The translations under genes were made by a program, and so were the position numbers. A stretch of DNA of 64,000 bases, from contig MU394077.1 of the NCBI GenBank assembly GCA_022578605.1, positions 124,001-188,000 of the forward strand, given 5' to 3'. Numbering within the stretch: position 1 is the stretch's first letter; each line of letters starts with the position of its first letter. Below the pieces are notes generated by a model. It had not been told where the DNA came from. It searched no databases and worked only from the letters and a program-made list of their open reading frames with translations. Source of the stretch: Camillea tinctor. Its lineage: Eukaryota; Ascomycota; Sordariomycetes; Xylariales; Xylariaceae. This document shows, piece after piece, positions 48,018 to 57,894 of this stretch.

Positions 48018-49922
48018 ATGACTGAGATGTGGTGTCCCAACAATTTCGCATTCCAGGGACTACGGAAGAGGTTTGCTAATAAGCAAGGGAGGCAAAATCA
48101 CGCGGGAGATGGAACTCATTCTTCTTCAAAGCTTGAAGGATTCTCTTATGATTTTCTGAGCCTTCGCGAGCAAGACTACGATCTCACACATGCCCACGAC
48201 CGGTCTGTCTCCAAGGGGAAATCAGCACACCGTCCTCATCTCGTCCGGCTTCTCAGACTTATTCGATCTAAGGAAGAAGGCACCATCACGTGCCAACTTC
48301 AGGTCAAGGACATCAATACCACGACGAGACCAATATACCATGCGCTTTCTTACACATGGGGGCCGACAACTCAAACAGAGATCGCTCAAGGGATGACGGA
48401 CAAGAGGAACCACACTATTATTTGCAATGAGAAAGAACTTGCCATCACCGAGAATCTGTTCAACTGCCTTCGTCAACTCAAAGAGGATTCTTACTACGAT
48501 AAGGACCTCTGGGTAGATGCGATATGCGTAGACCAAGAAAACAACCTCGAGCAAGGCCAGCAGATCAGCATGATGAATGATATCTATAGGTCGGCGGAAT
48601 GCGTTGTGATCTGGCTGGGAGTCGAAGACGAATCTACCCAGCGGGCTTTTGAGTTGATAAGCGACTTTAATGAGGATTGGCCTAATATCGACCTCGACGT
48701 AACTAAGGATAACCTACGTGACTATTGGTTTCCGGTGGTATCATTATTCGCGCGGACGTGGTTCACTCGAGCTTGGGTCATTCAAGAAATTCTGTTAGCT
48801 CAGAACACCGTCGTCCGCTGCGGTCCTTATATCATGCAGTGGAGGGATGTAGTTGCTATGTCGCAGTTCCTGGCCAAGAAGATGTCCGCGAACACCTTCA
48901 AGGCGCATATTTCCGATGACGAGCACATGAAGCTGCTCCCCTACAAGAATCCTGCGAAGCTTGTTGCTATAAAGAAAGACATGGATGGCAGTGGCAGTGC
49001 AGACATCCTTCTACACAGCCTGATACGTTGCCGCACATACAACGCTTTGAAAAGACATGACAAAGTGTACTCGCTGCTCGGTCTCGTGGTACCTAAGGGC
49101 CAGGAATGCCCTGAATTACTGTACCCTAACTACGACCTTACCGCCGCTGAGCTGTACACTAATGTGACGACCTATATCCTCGAGAATGTCGAGGGCCTCC
49201 ATGTCCTCGCCCACGCCGAGGGCGACGACTTTAAGTGTTTTCCCGGCCTTCCATCGTGGGTGCCCGACTGGAGTTGCCGCGTCAACGTCGGGCTCCGTAT
49301 AACCCGCTATCTACGCTACCAAGCCGCAGGCGAATTGCCGTGCTCCAAGAAGGTACTCCCGAGAGGCTGTCTCGCTCTGAGTGGTGCCCAGCTCGACGTG
49401 GTGACCCGCACGGGCGACACCAAGAGCCAGGTGAACCACTCGAAAACGTGCGACAACTGGTACCAGCTGCTCGAGGAGCTCGAGCGCGAGTACCCCGACC
49501 GCGACCACCGCGATGCGTTCTGGCGGACTCTTGTCGTCGACACCAACGATGACGGTACGGTTCCTGTACGAGAGCCGTGGGGGGACGCCTTCGCCATCTG
49601 GACGGGCCAGGCAGATAGCGACGAACTCACTCCAGAACAGAAGAAGCGCGCGGCCGAGTTCGAGACGGCGTTCCTGCACTCGATTAACACACGGCTGTTG
49701 CGTACGGCGCGCGGTCACCTCGGCCTCGGTACCACATCCTGCCGCGCCGGGGACCTCGTGTGGATCGTACCTGGCTCGCGCGTTCCGCTTCTCCTCCGTC
49801 CCGTGGAGCGCTCGATAGACCAGATGAGGTATCGCCTCGTCGGCGGGGCGTACTTGCACGGTTATATGCAGGGCGAGGCGCTGCAAGAGTTGAAGGAGTT
49901 TCGGGATATTATTCTGATTTGA
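48018..49922 (+). CDS. HET-domain (heterokaryon incompatibility) protein
   Basis: Single exon of 634 residues from the first in-frame ATG (MTEMWCPNNF). The HET domain covers about 107-260 with its usual blocks: YHALSYTWGP, IICNEKELAITENLFNCLRQ, DLWVDAICVDQENNLEQGQQ, ISMMNDIYRSAECVVIWLG and TRAWVIQEILLAQN. Next comes a region conserved in HET-6/Tol-type proteins (RCRTYNALKRHDKVYSLLGL) and the late motif GDLVWIVPGSRVPLLLRPV near the C-terminus. By family knowledge, HET proteins trigger cell death when incompatible strains fuse, and recent work links the fold to TIR-like domains. Codon use turns GC-richer after 49200. There is no break in the frame. Allelic diversity between strains would be expected. 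Confidence 0.93.
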   Translation: MTEMWCPNNFAFQGLRKRFANKQGRQNHAGDGTHSSSKLEGFSYDFLSLREQDYDLTHAHDRSVSKGKSAHRPHLVRLLRLIRSKEEGTITCQLQVKDINTTTRPIYHALSYTWGPTTQTEIAQGMTDKRNHTIICNEKELAITENLFNCLRQLKEDSYYDKDLWVDAICVDQENNLEQGQQISMMNDIYRSAECVVIWLGVEDESTQRAFELISDFNEDWPNIDLDVTKDNLRDYWFPVVSLFARTWFTRAWVIQEILLAQNTVVRCGPYIMQWRDVVAMSQFLAKKMSANTFKAHISDDEHMKLLPYKNPAKLVAIKKDMDGSGSADILLHSLIRCRTYNALKRHDKVYSLLGLVVPKGQECPELLYPNYDLTAAELYTNVTTYILENVEGLHVLAHAEGDDFKCFPGLPSWVPDWSCRVNVGLRITRYLRYQAAGELPCSKKVLPRGCLALSGAQLDVVTRTGDTKSQVNHSKTCDNWYQLLEELEREYPDRDHRDAFWRTLVVDTNDDGTVPVREPWGDAFAIWTGQADSDELTPEQKKRAAEFETAFLHSINTRLLRTARGHLGLGTTSCRAGDLVWIVPGSRVPLLLRPVERSIDQMRYRLVGGAYLHGYMQGEALQELKEFRDIILI

Positions 49923-51605
49923 ACAGCGAGTTAGCGAGCATCGTGATATTATAGGATAAAGGACTCTGTATGAGTTTAGGTTTTGATTTTCTTTTTATTT
50001 CTTTTTATTTCTTTTTATATATGAAGATTACGAGCCATGAAGGATAGGGAAAGGGAAAATGAGTGAGCATGTTATTTATATATTTTGCATTAGTATAGTT
50101 GATAACGGATGGGCATGTATGAAAAGAAAGTATAGTTTGAGGGGAAAGGTTTCTGGGAGGAACCAGGTATAACGGGAGTATACGGATTTACGAATTGATG
50201 ATCAACTACCTAACCTAGGTACTTTGAATATCCAACGAGGGACGCAGCAGTGAGTTCAATTTATAAATCCAATTTGGATAATGTTTCCCGTTCTTTCTCT
50301 CTATTGGTGAATCTCATCTAGAAGAGACATAGCAACTCAGATGGGAAAGAAAGTCAAAAACACGGCCTACTTTGTCTTCGAAGGCTCATATACATTCTGT
50401 ATAAGTCACCGTCACATAAGAAATTCGAGTCAATTATGCCCGATCTTAGAACGTGCCTGTCCAAAGACAAAGGGTAAAAATAATTTGAAAAGATAAAAGT
50501 AAAAACGCTAGACCTTGATTAGAGTAAAAGTAGAATAAAATTGAATAGGATCCTAATAAGTCGTCAATTTGTTATGTGGCTAGATAGGTGAGCAGACTAC
50601 CAAATCTTAAACCTGGTGCATCTATAGACCTCTAGGTTAAGTGAGTTAAGTAATATATACACTATTCTGTCTTCTCCCCGGTGACAAGAATCATTACAGC
50701 GCTTAATCCGGCGGTTTACGGAAATAAGCGATTTCTTGAACGATGAGCAATACCAAATCATACCCGCGAGAGTTACATTTGGCCGCCATCGTCCCCGGCA
50801 TGATTATCCATCTCTACGTAGACATAACGATAGTGGCGAAAATGAGAAACAAAACAAAAAACAGGCGAGAATGGAGGGCGAGCGTTGGAGACCAGATATA
50901 ATGCCCTAACCTAGTGCCGTTCCGACAAACTTGTTTCTAGTTCTGCTCCTTGGCGAATAAGCATTGGAGATGGGAGTCAAAACTAACTGTCGGCGACAGC
51001 CCAACAGCCTAACTAAATGCTGACTTTACAGCCCGTGCTGTACAACTCAGTGCCAAGTCTGAGCGTCCTGGGTCGCAGAAGGTGGCTAGGGGGAGGGGAT
51101 CTATCGCCATCAGCTATCTATTGCCTAGATCAGGTAGTCATGTCGCCCCTGGCACATTTCGTCCTCCCATTCCCCTCCACCATCGGAACGGTGGCAGGGC
51201 CATAGGTACGTCAGCGATCTGAGGGGATGGAGTTGGGTCGCCAGAAATTAAAAACCGATATGCGGCCAATGGCGAGGCACGTGTGGCCCAGATCCCGGCG
51301 AACCAGAGAGCCACCAGACGAAACGCTGTCTGCAGCTCCGATTGCGCGGAGGCACCAACTTGCGGGGGCAAGTGGTGATGGTTCTTGTCAAATAAGCGAA
51401 TGGTCAACCACCTCTGGGTGAAACCAAGGCAGCCGGTGAGGCTCTGCCACGAAGAAGGCTATGGGTGGGCTCGTGGGTCTTTAAATGAAAAAGTTTGGGA
51501 GGGTTAATCATTGGTGATGATATATGAGAAAGTCATCAACGCCGACTCATCATTTCATGGCCGAGGAAATAGACTGAGCGCACTTTGCTACCGAACACTC
51601 GAACC
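49923..51605. other. intergenic, no gene seen
   Basis: HET 3' region with a 10-bp tandem repeat at 49991-50018, ACCTAGGT at 50213-50220, then AT-rich spacer. Short plus and minus frames at 51017-51421 overlap each other and are unsupported. The last 100 bases are the leader of the next gene. Confidence 0.5.
49989..50018 (+). repeat. 10-bp tandem repeat, CTTTTTATTT x 3
   Basis: Three perfect or near-perfect copies of CTTTTTATTT directly after the HET gene. Probably part of its 3' UTR or polyadenylation region. Confidence 0.8.
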
Positions 51606-53704
51606 ATGGCGGACCCGGCCGTCGCCCTCAACGGTCTGGCTGCCATTCTTCACCTATCCAGCATCCTGGTCAAGTTGACCAAAGAACTGCGTATCTGCGC
51701 AGAGGCCGTCCACTCTGCGCCGAAGGAGATCATGATCTTCATACGAGAAACAACGAACTTCACCAGCCTGCTGAACTACTTTTACGACGTAGCACGTGAT
51801 GCTACGGAAAATGTGGAACCGGGAGTCAGGACGCGACGAGCACGACTAGTCCGGCGGATCTCGCAGCAATGCGACTATGTATCGAGAGGCATCGAAGAGC
51901 TCGTGAGACGGTTTGCCGAGCTGAGTAGTAGTGGGGGATCTTCGTCGTTTCAAACCCTCTGGGCGCGAATCATGTGGCTGCTGAAAAAGCCGGACGTGGA
52001 GGGCCTTCGTCTTACCCTCCAGAGCGCGATGGCAGCTGTGAGTCTGTTGACCTCTCTCTTAATGTGGGAGGAGCTGAGAAGAAAAGACGGGGATGCCGAG
52101 AGAACGTAGGTCCAAAACGAGCGATTAGGAGCGGAAACCAACTGATTGTTCATCACCTTAGTGAAATGCTTCGCGAGCAAATCGAAAATGGATTACCGAT
52201 GGCTAGACTGGCCAGAAGGGCACTGGCAGAGCACCAACAGAGACATGGTCGCGTGGTGGAATCAGTACCGACGGCATCATACGAGGGGATGAAAGAAGGC
52301 ACTTTCGATATTGAAAAGATTGTTACCAGCTCCCTTCGGTCATATGACCGACCAGAGGGACACCTAGAGAGTTACCCTGGCCGTGGCAGGCGACTGTCGC
52401 GTTTACAGCCCGAACCTACCGTCGTAGAGCCAGCTTTACCGCCCTCGAAGCCAAGCAGAGCAACGAGCACAGCTGGTGGCCAGGGGCAGCTTAATAGACA
52501 TTCCATGTTCACCAACGAGGGGCCATCTAGGGGGACGGTTAGTCCACCTCGAGCACTGTCTCCTTTTACGACCAGATCGAAATTGGTCACACTGACATTT
52601 ACGACTTTCTAGAGGAGCATGCCGGCTACACATCAAAACCCGCACCACCGAATATCGGCGCCACCACCACGAAGAAGACGAGCACCGAGGCACGCGACGG
52701 ATACTAGGAGCGAGGGACGAAGAGACAGCATGCCAGCTCTACGGAAACAAAACAGATTAAGCGAAGCTAGCAGGCCTAGCGAGAACAACATACTGGAATT
52801 GGAAGAAGAAGCCTTAGGGGTGCACACCGAAACGACCACGGAGCAGGGCTCCGACCTAATTGGTATTGCTGAAGCAGTGAGGATAAAACGGGTACGAACA
52901 GATGAAGCCCCTGAACTAAAGAGAGAAGTAGTCGAGATACCGAAGAAACGAGCGACTGAAGGATTCGGAGCAGAAAGAGCGGGAACATGGCCCCAATCGA
53001 GAACAGAAACGGCGGAGCCGAAAGGAAGAGGGAGTGGACAAGGAAAAGGAGAGGAGGAAAACGAAAGCGAAGACGAAGCCCGAGGAAGGCCAAGATGGAG
53101 AAGAGGGTCACCTCGAAATCAAGAAAGGAATGAGGTGGTGGAAGAAGAAACAAGCAGGGAACAAACAGAAAGCATAAAGGGGGAAGTGGCTTCGAGGATA
53201 ATAGAGGAGGATTTAGGAACGCAGGGGAAACCTCAGGAGAGACCTCAGGAGAGATCTGAGGGAAGCCAATGTAAAGGTAAAGGAAGTGCTCTGGAAGCAG
53301 CCAAAGAGGGAGAGGGAGAGGGAGAGGGACACGAAGAGGTGTCGAGGGAAGCCCCAGAGACCCCCATTGAACGATGGGGAAGAGGGAAGCAAGTCAGAGT
53401 GGTAGAAGACAGAGGGACGGAAAAAAGAACGTGGCTAGACATCTTGATCAAGAAGGATTCTGGAGAGGCTGGACCCTCGAGGGAACAATATTGGAAACCA
53501 TCAACGCAAATAGACGACTCGGGAAGCTCGTGGACGAGTTATAAAGGAGGAGGAAGCCGCAAGAGCAACGATAGCCACGGAAGCAAGAAGAGTCACGAGA
53601 AGAGTCGCGAAAGTTCTCAGTCGGGAAGTCTAAGCCCGTTTAAACTCAAGACCAGTAGCGGTCGGAAGCGACTACAGCGGCGGCAACTCCCGTCATCGAT
53701 ATAG
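51606..53704 (+). CDS. protein with fungal NLR/STAND-type helical N-terminal domain and charged disordered tail
   Basis: Exons are 51606-52105, 52162-52537 and 52613-53704, giving 655 residues. Intron 1 is 56 nt with a GTAGGT donor. Intron 2 is 75 nt with a GTTAGT donor, CTGAC branch point and CTAG acceptor. Its length is a multiple of three, so the in-frame TAG at 52610-52612 is intronic. The first 170 residues (MADPAVALNGLAAILHLSSI, then SAPKEIMIFIRETTNFTSLL, then RRISQQCDYVSRGIEELVRR) match my memory of the helical 'fungal N-terminal domain' that precedes NACHT or ankyrin regions in STAND proteins; no NACHT follows. The rest is disordered, rich in Glu, Arg, Lys, Ser and Gly, with GEGEGEG and PQERPQERS repeats. 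The role is unknown. The last 20 residues are uncertain, because another frame gives an Asp/Glu-rich ending. Confidence 0.72.
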
Positions 53705-54745
53705 ATGATGACGAAGATGACGAAGATGACGATGAAGATATACACACATACTCATGTTGTACATATATAAACGCAAAACGAAATAACCTATACTAGTGTG
53801 TAGACTACTAAACTTTAAAGGTACTTTCAAGTATATGTAGGTAAAGTACCTAGGTACCTATTTAATTAAATATTCCTTTTGTTTTCCGGGGAAAGAGGTA
53901 CCTGTTGATGGATGACCTTAATCGAAATTGTTCCCAATAGTGGCGCTTAAAGCTGGCACATGGATTATTAGGCGATATTGAAATTTGATTGTAATTTGTA
54001 CACCTGGTACGTCACGAACTGTATTGTACCTGCAGGGACACGGGTATGTAGTATTGTGTTGTACCTGTAAAAAGACATGATGGTAACACGGATGATGTAT
54101 GTTGTTCGAACCATTTCAACATCATTATACTACACTACTACATAACCTATATAGGTTACAATATGTAGGTATAGCCCTAAGTGTAAAAACTTTTTCTTTT
54201 CCTTTTTTTTTTCTGTGTTGGCAAACTTGAATCCGCACACACATATGCACACACCGCAAAAAAACGACTGATGGGGCCCGAGTATCTAGGTTAACCTATG
54301 TCTAGGTACACTAGGTTAGATAGATGCTACAGTATTGCGCTTGCAAAATACGTGTTCACATTTACGGAGCACTTTCGGGGATGCTGGCAATAATTCCACC
54401 ACGCTGATTGGTCGAATAACGTCAAATGATCGACGGCTGATGCGCTAAAACCCGGTGTAAGTGCGATGTGGCGCCCGTAATCGTATGTATGTACATATGT
54501 ACCTGCCCTGAGCTGCCCCTGACTACCGGCAGACACGGGCTGATGGGAAAGAGCGCTTGAATGTATTGTTTTGGGTCAACAAGAAAAAGTGTTAGCTAAC
54601 CCAAATTACTGTGATTTTTAGTTATTCCCAGATTCTTTTTTTCTCTCTCTCTCCTTACACTGCAACTTTTTCCTGCAATTGGTATTTTCTACTTTCGAGA
54701 CGAGCATTTACTCGCTCGTTGTCTAATCCCTCACTTATATAAAAA
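53705..54745. promoter_or_regulatory. intergenic and ERG4 promoter
   Basis: The first 100 bases may still be coding in another frame (see findings). ACCTAGGT lies at 53848-53855. A cluster of CTAGGTT/AACCTA half-palindromes lies at 54280-54320. A CCAAT box (as ATTGG) is at about 54408. A T/C-rich tract at 54630-54660 precedes the ERG4 start. Confidence 0.4.
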
Positions 54746-56914
54746 ATGGCTACTAGATATTCTCTACGTGCAACCCCTCGGTACGTATTTTATTTTATTT
54801 ATCTCTTCTTATAATTTTTTTAAGTGGGTTTGGCAAGATGAGAGTCGGTGTCGAGATGCGCGGTGCGATGGATATTCTGGTAGCGCAATGACCTTGACCT
54901 TAGACCTCAAATCCGGAGGACCGGATGAGATGCGTCATCCATCACTCCTTGAAGTGGTGCAATAGATTTCCTTTCCTCGTATCGCCGGCAACTAACAATC
55001 TTGCTGCATAGGAAAAAGGAGCTTTTCGATGGCATGGTCGAAACTCCTGGCCGCCGTTCGACGCGACGCAAATCTCAGTTTGCATCTATGATCGATGGTG
55101 CCTCCGACGAAGGAGAGTCGAGCTCTGCTGCTGAGACCACCGCAAGGACCAGATCTACGCGACGACGGGCTGTCCCCAAGCTTTCAGACAAGGTTGAGGA
55201 CTCGGACGCCTCGCCCAAGGAAGAGGAGTTCAGTCCTGCCGAGAAAGAGAAGATAGACTCTGTTATCAATGGCAATGGCAATGCCACGTCGCCCTCGACA
55301 ACACCTCCCAAGTCCAAAGAAAATGGATACACCAATGGATATACCAATGGATACACAAATGGCCATACGAATGGCCATACGAATGGTCACGCAAACGGTC
55401 ACACCAATGGGTATGCTAATGGGCATGCTAATGGGCATGCGAATGGAAAGGTGAACGAGAAGGCAAGTGAACAGGTAGAAGAGAAATTGGTTGATGGCTG
55501 GAGGCCTGGCTTGGATCCCAAGGTCGACTACTCCGGACATTTCGAGTTTGGAGGAAGCCTTGGTGCACTGGCCCTGATGATCGGCTTCCCAACTCTTATG
55601 TACTACATGTGGATAGGCGCAACTTACTACAACGGCAAGCTACCCTTACCCGAGGAAGGGCAGTCGCTCGCTGAGTTTGGCGAACATATGTGGGATCTCA
55701 TCCGTACGGGCGCTTTCCCTCATCTCCGGGCGTGGAAGATCTACTGGGTATACTATGTGCTCGAGGCCGCATGTTACTGCCTCATGCCCGGTGTCTGGGC
55801 CACTGGCAAGCCTCTCCGCCATGAGGGAGGAAAGCAACTCCGTTACTATTGTTCGGCCTTCGTTAGCTTCTACGTTACTATCTTCGTCATGTGTGCGCTG
55901 CACTTCTCTGGTCTGTTCCCTATCTACACATTCCTCGACGAGTTCGGTCCTATCATGTCAGTCGCTATTCTCTCCGGATTCTTGTGCAGCTTCGTCGCCT
56001 ATTTTTCGGCCATTGCTCGAGGCGCTACGCATCGTATGACTGGCTATCCCATCTATGACTTTTTCATGGGTGCTGAACTCAACCCGCGCCTCTTCGGTAT
56101 ACTTGATTTCAAGATGTTCTACGAAGTGCGCATTCCCTGGTATATCCTATTCGGCATTAGCTGCGCAGCAGCAGCACGTCAGTATGAGAACTATGGTTAC
56201 GTTTCTGGAGAAGTGTGGTTCTTGGTCATGGCCCACTACCTCTATGCCAACGCCTGCTCCAAGGGAGAGCAACTCATTGTCCCAACCTGGGATATGTATT
56301 ATGAGAAATGGGGCTTTATGCTTATTTTCTGGAACATGGCCGGCGTCCCCCTCTCATACTGCCACTGCACTCTCTACCTTGCCAATCACCACCCCTCAGA
56401 ATATGCCTGGAACAAGTATGCTCTAGGTGCTCTCTTTGTGGTCTACTTGGGCGTTTACTGTATCTGGGACCAATGCAATGGACAGAAGAATGCATTCCGC
56501 GCGAGAGAGCGTGGCCAATTAGAAAAGCGCAAGACGTTCCCTGCACTTCCCTGGATCTATATCGAGAACCCGAAGACGATCGACACGGAGGTTGGAGACA
56601 AGATCCTTGTTGATGGCTGGTATGGTTACGCTCGCAAACTGCACTACACTTGTGACGCATTCTTTGCGCTTTCGTGGGGCTTGATCACCGGTTTCAACAG
56701 TCCGTTCCCCTGGTTCTACCCCGTCTTCTTCTGCTGCATGATCACCCACCGTGCTATGCGGGATATCCAGCGTTGCCGGACCAAGTATGGAGAGGCGTGG
56801 AAAGAGTATGAGAGGCGAGTACCATACTTGTTTATTCCGGTAAGCTGAGCGTCTATGTCTATGCTGCAACAAACCTTTGAACGCCAGCTAACAAACATCT
56901 AGTACGTGATCTAA
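54746..56914 (+). CDS. ERG4: delta(24(24(1)))-sterol reductase (C-24(28) sterol reductase)
   Basis: Reduces the C-24(28) double bond in the last step of ergosterol synthesis, in the ER membrane, with NADPH. Exons 54746-54780, 55012-56839 and a tiny 56903-56914 exon (Y-V-I-stop) give 624 residues. The core from [20 protein letters not shown] onward is polytopic, with [41 protein letters not shown] and [20 protein letters not shown]. The C-terminal block [40 protein letters not shown] and the PYLFIPYVI ending are diagnostic of ERG4 rather than ERG24 or lamin-B-receptor-type reductases. The N-terminus (about 165 residues) is longer than usual and holds a 4-residue Asn-Gly repeat. The start follows the first ATG, whose exon joins [20 protein letters not shown]. 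Confidence 0.95.
55322..55450 (+). repeat. 12-bp coding minisatellite (Asn-Gly-Tyr/His-Thr/Ala) in ERG4
   Basis: Ten 12-base units plus a partial one encode NGYT x 3, NGHT x 2, [16 protein letters not shown] x 2 and NG. Units differ mainly by synonymous or Tyr/His and Thr/Ala changes. All copies keep frame. Confidence 0.95.
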
Positions 56915-57894
56915 ACTTTTGGTGCAACACCAAGCATAGGTCCAAGAGAATAACCGCTATTCGGATTAATAAGATATATAAGTCTTTCAAACTTCCATAG
57001 CCCTAGAGAATCAACCTGATTATTTTCTCGAGCCAAAACAAAGCAGACGTAGCATTTGGTTTTTGCATGTTCATGTCAGCTACTATCGCATTCGCTCGAA
57101 TACTTTCGTTGTATATATATGCACTTCGTCCTGAGAACTTTTAAAACAAATCTCACCCTACATCTTTTTAATGTTTTCTTCCTTTCTTCTTATTTTTATT
57201 AATCGGCTAGCCAGTCAACGCGCTTGACCTGTTCTAGCGGGCAGAGGAGGATAGCACGTGCTCACTCATACACAACAGACATCATTGATGGTAAAAGCAT
57301 ATAGAGGGCAAAGGGGAGAGAGGGGGGGAGGAGGAAAGAAAATGGCATCTTTTTAAGTGCAGTTAAAAAACTAAACGGGAAAGTGAAAAAGAAAAGATGA
57401 TAATGTCCATAATGCGGGTTTTCTTTTTATGGGAGAAGATAGGTGGAGGGGGGAAGCCTTACAAGATACCTCAACCTAATGCGAAAGAAAAAAATTTTTT
57501 CTGGTTTGATTCGAAGAAGAGAAAAGACGACCAAAAAGTAAAGAATTAATGCATAATTGAAAGAACTTGTTGTTTCCTCCCTGCAGTGTATGAAGACGTA
57601 GAGGTTAGTACTGACGTATAGTTTTTCTTCATCTAGACAACCCCTTTTCCCTTTCCGATTGTTTACTCTATTATAAGATATCGCTAAGGTCTTCGTATTG
57701 TATGTGACCACCTAACCTAGGTTGTAAGTAAATAAATTACGGTATCGTCTATCTACTACCATGCTATACCCGAGTTTCCAATTATTCCATCATGGATAAT
57801 CAATCACTTTTCTCGTTCTCATCTCATCTCATCTCAAAACAACCCCCCTTCCTTCCCCCCTTATTCTTCCCTCCAACCCACAAAATCCTCAACC
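56915..57894. other. intergenic between convergent ERG4 and DPB2, no gene seen
   Basis: Two 3' regions. ACCTAGGT at 57715-57722. An A/G-rich stretch lies at 57300-57560. A minus-strand frame at 57427-57711 is AT-rich and unsupported. Confidence 0.5.

Noticed and set aside
49311..49886. 191-codon minus-strand open frame
   Set aside because: Antisense shadow of the GC-rich 3' half of the HET gene.
52610..52612. In-frame TAG between two long open frames, looking like a second readthrough or editing site
   Set aside because: It is the acceptor of a 75-nt intron with a GTTAGT donor and CTGAC branch point; splicing removes it.
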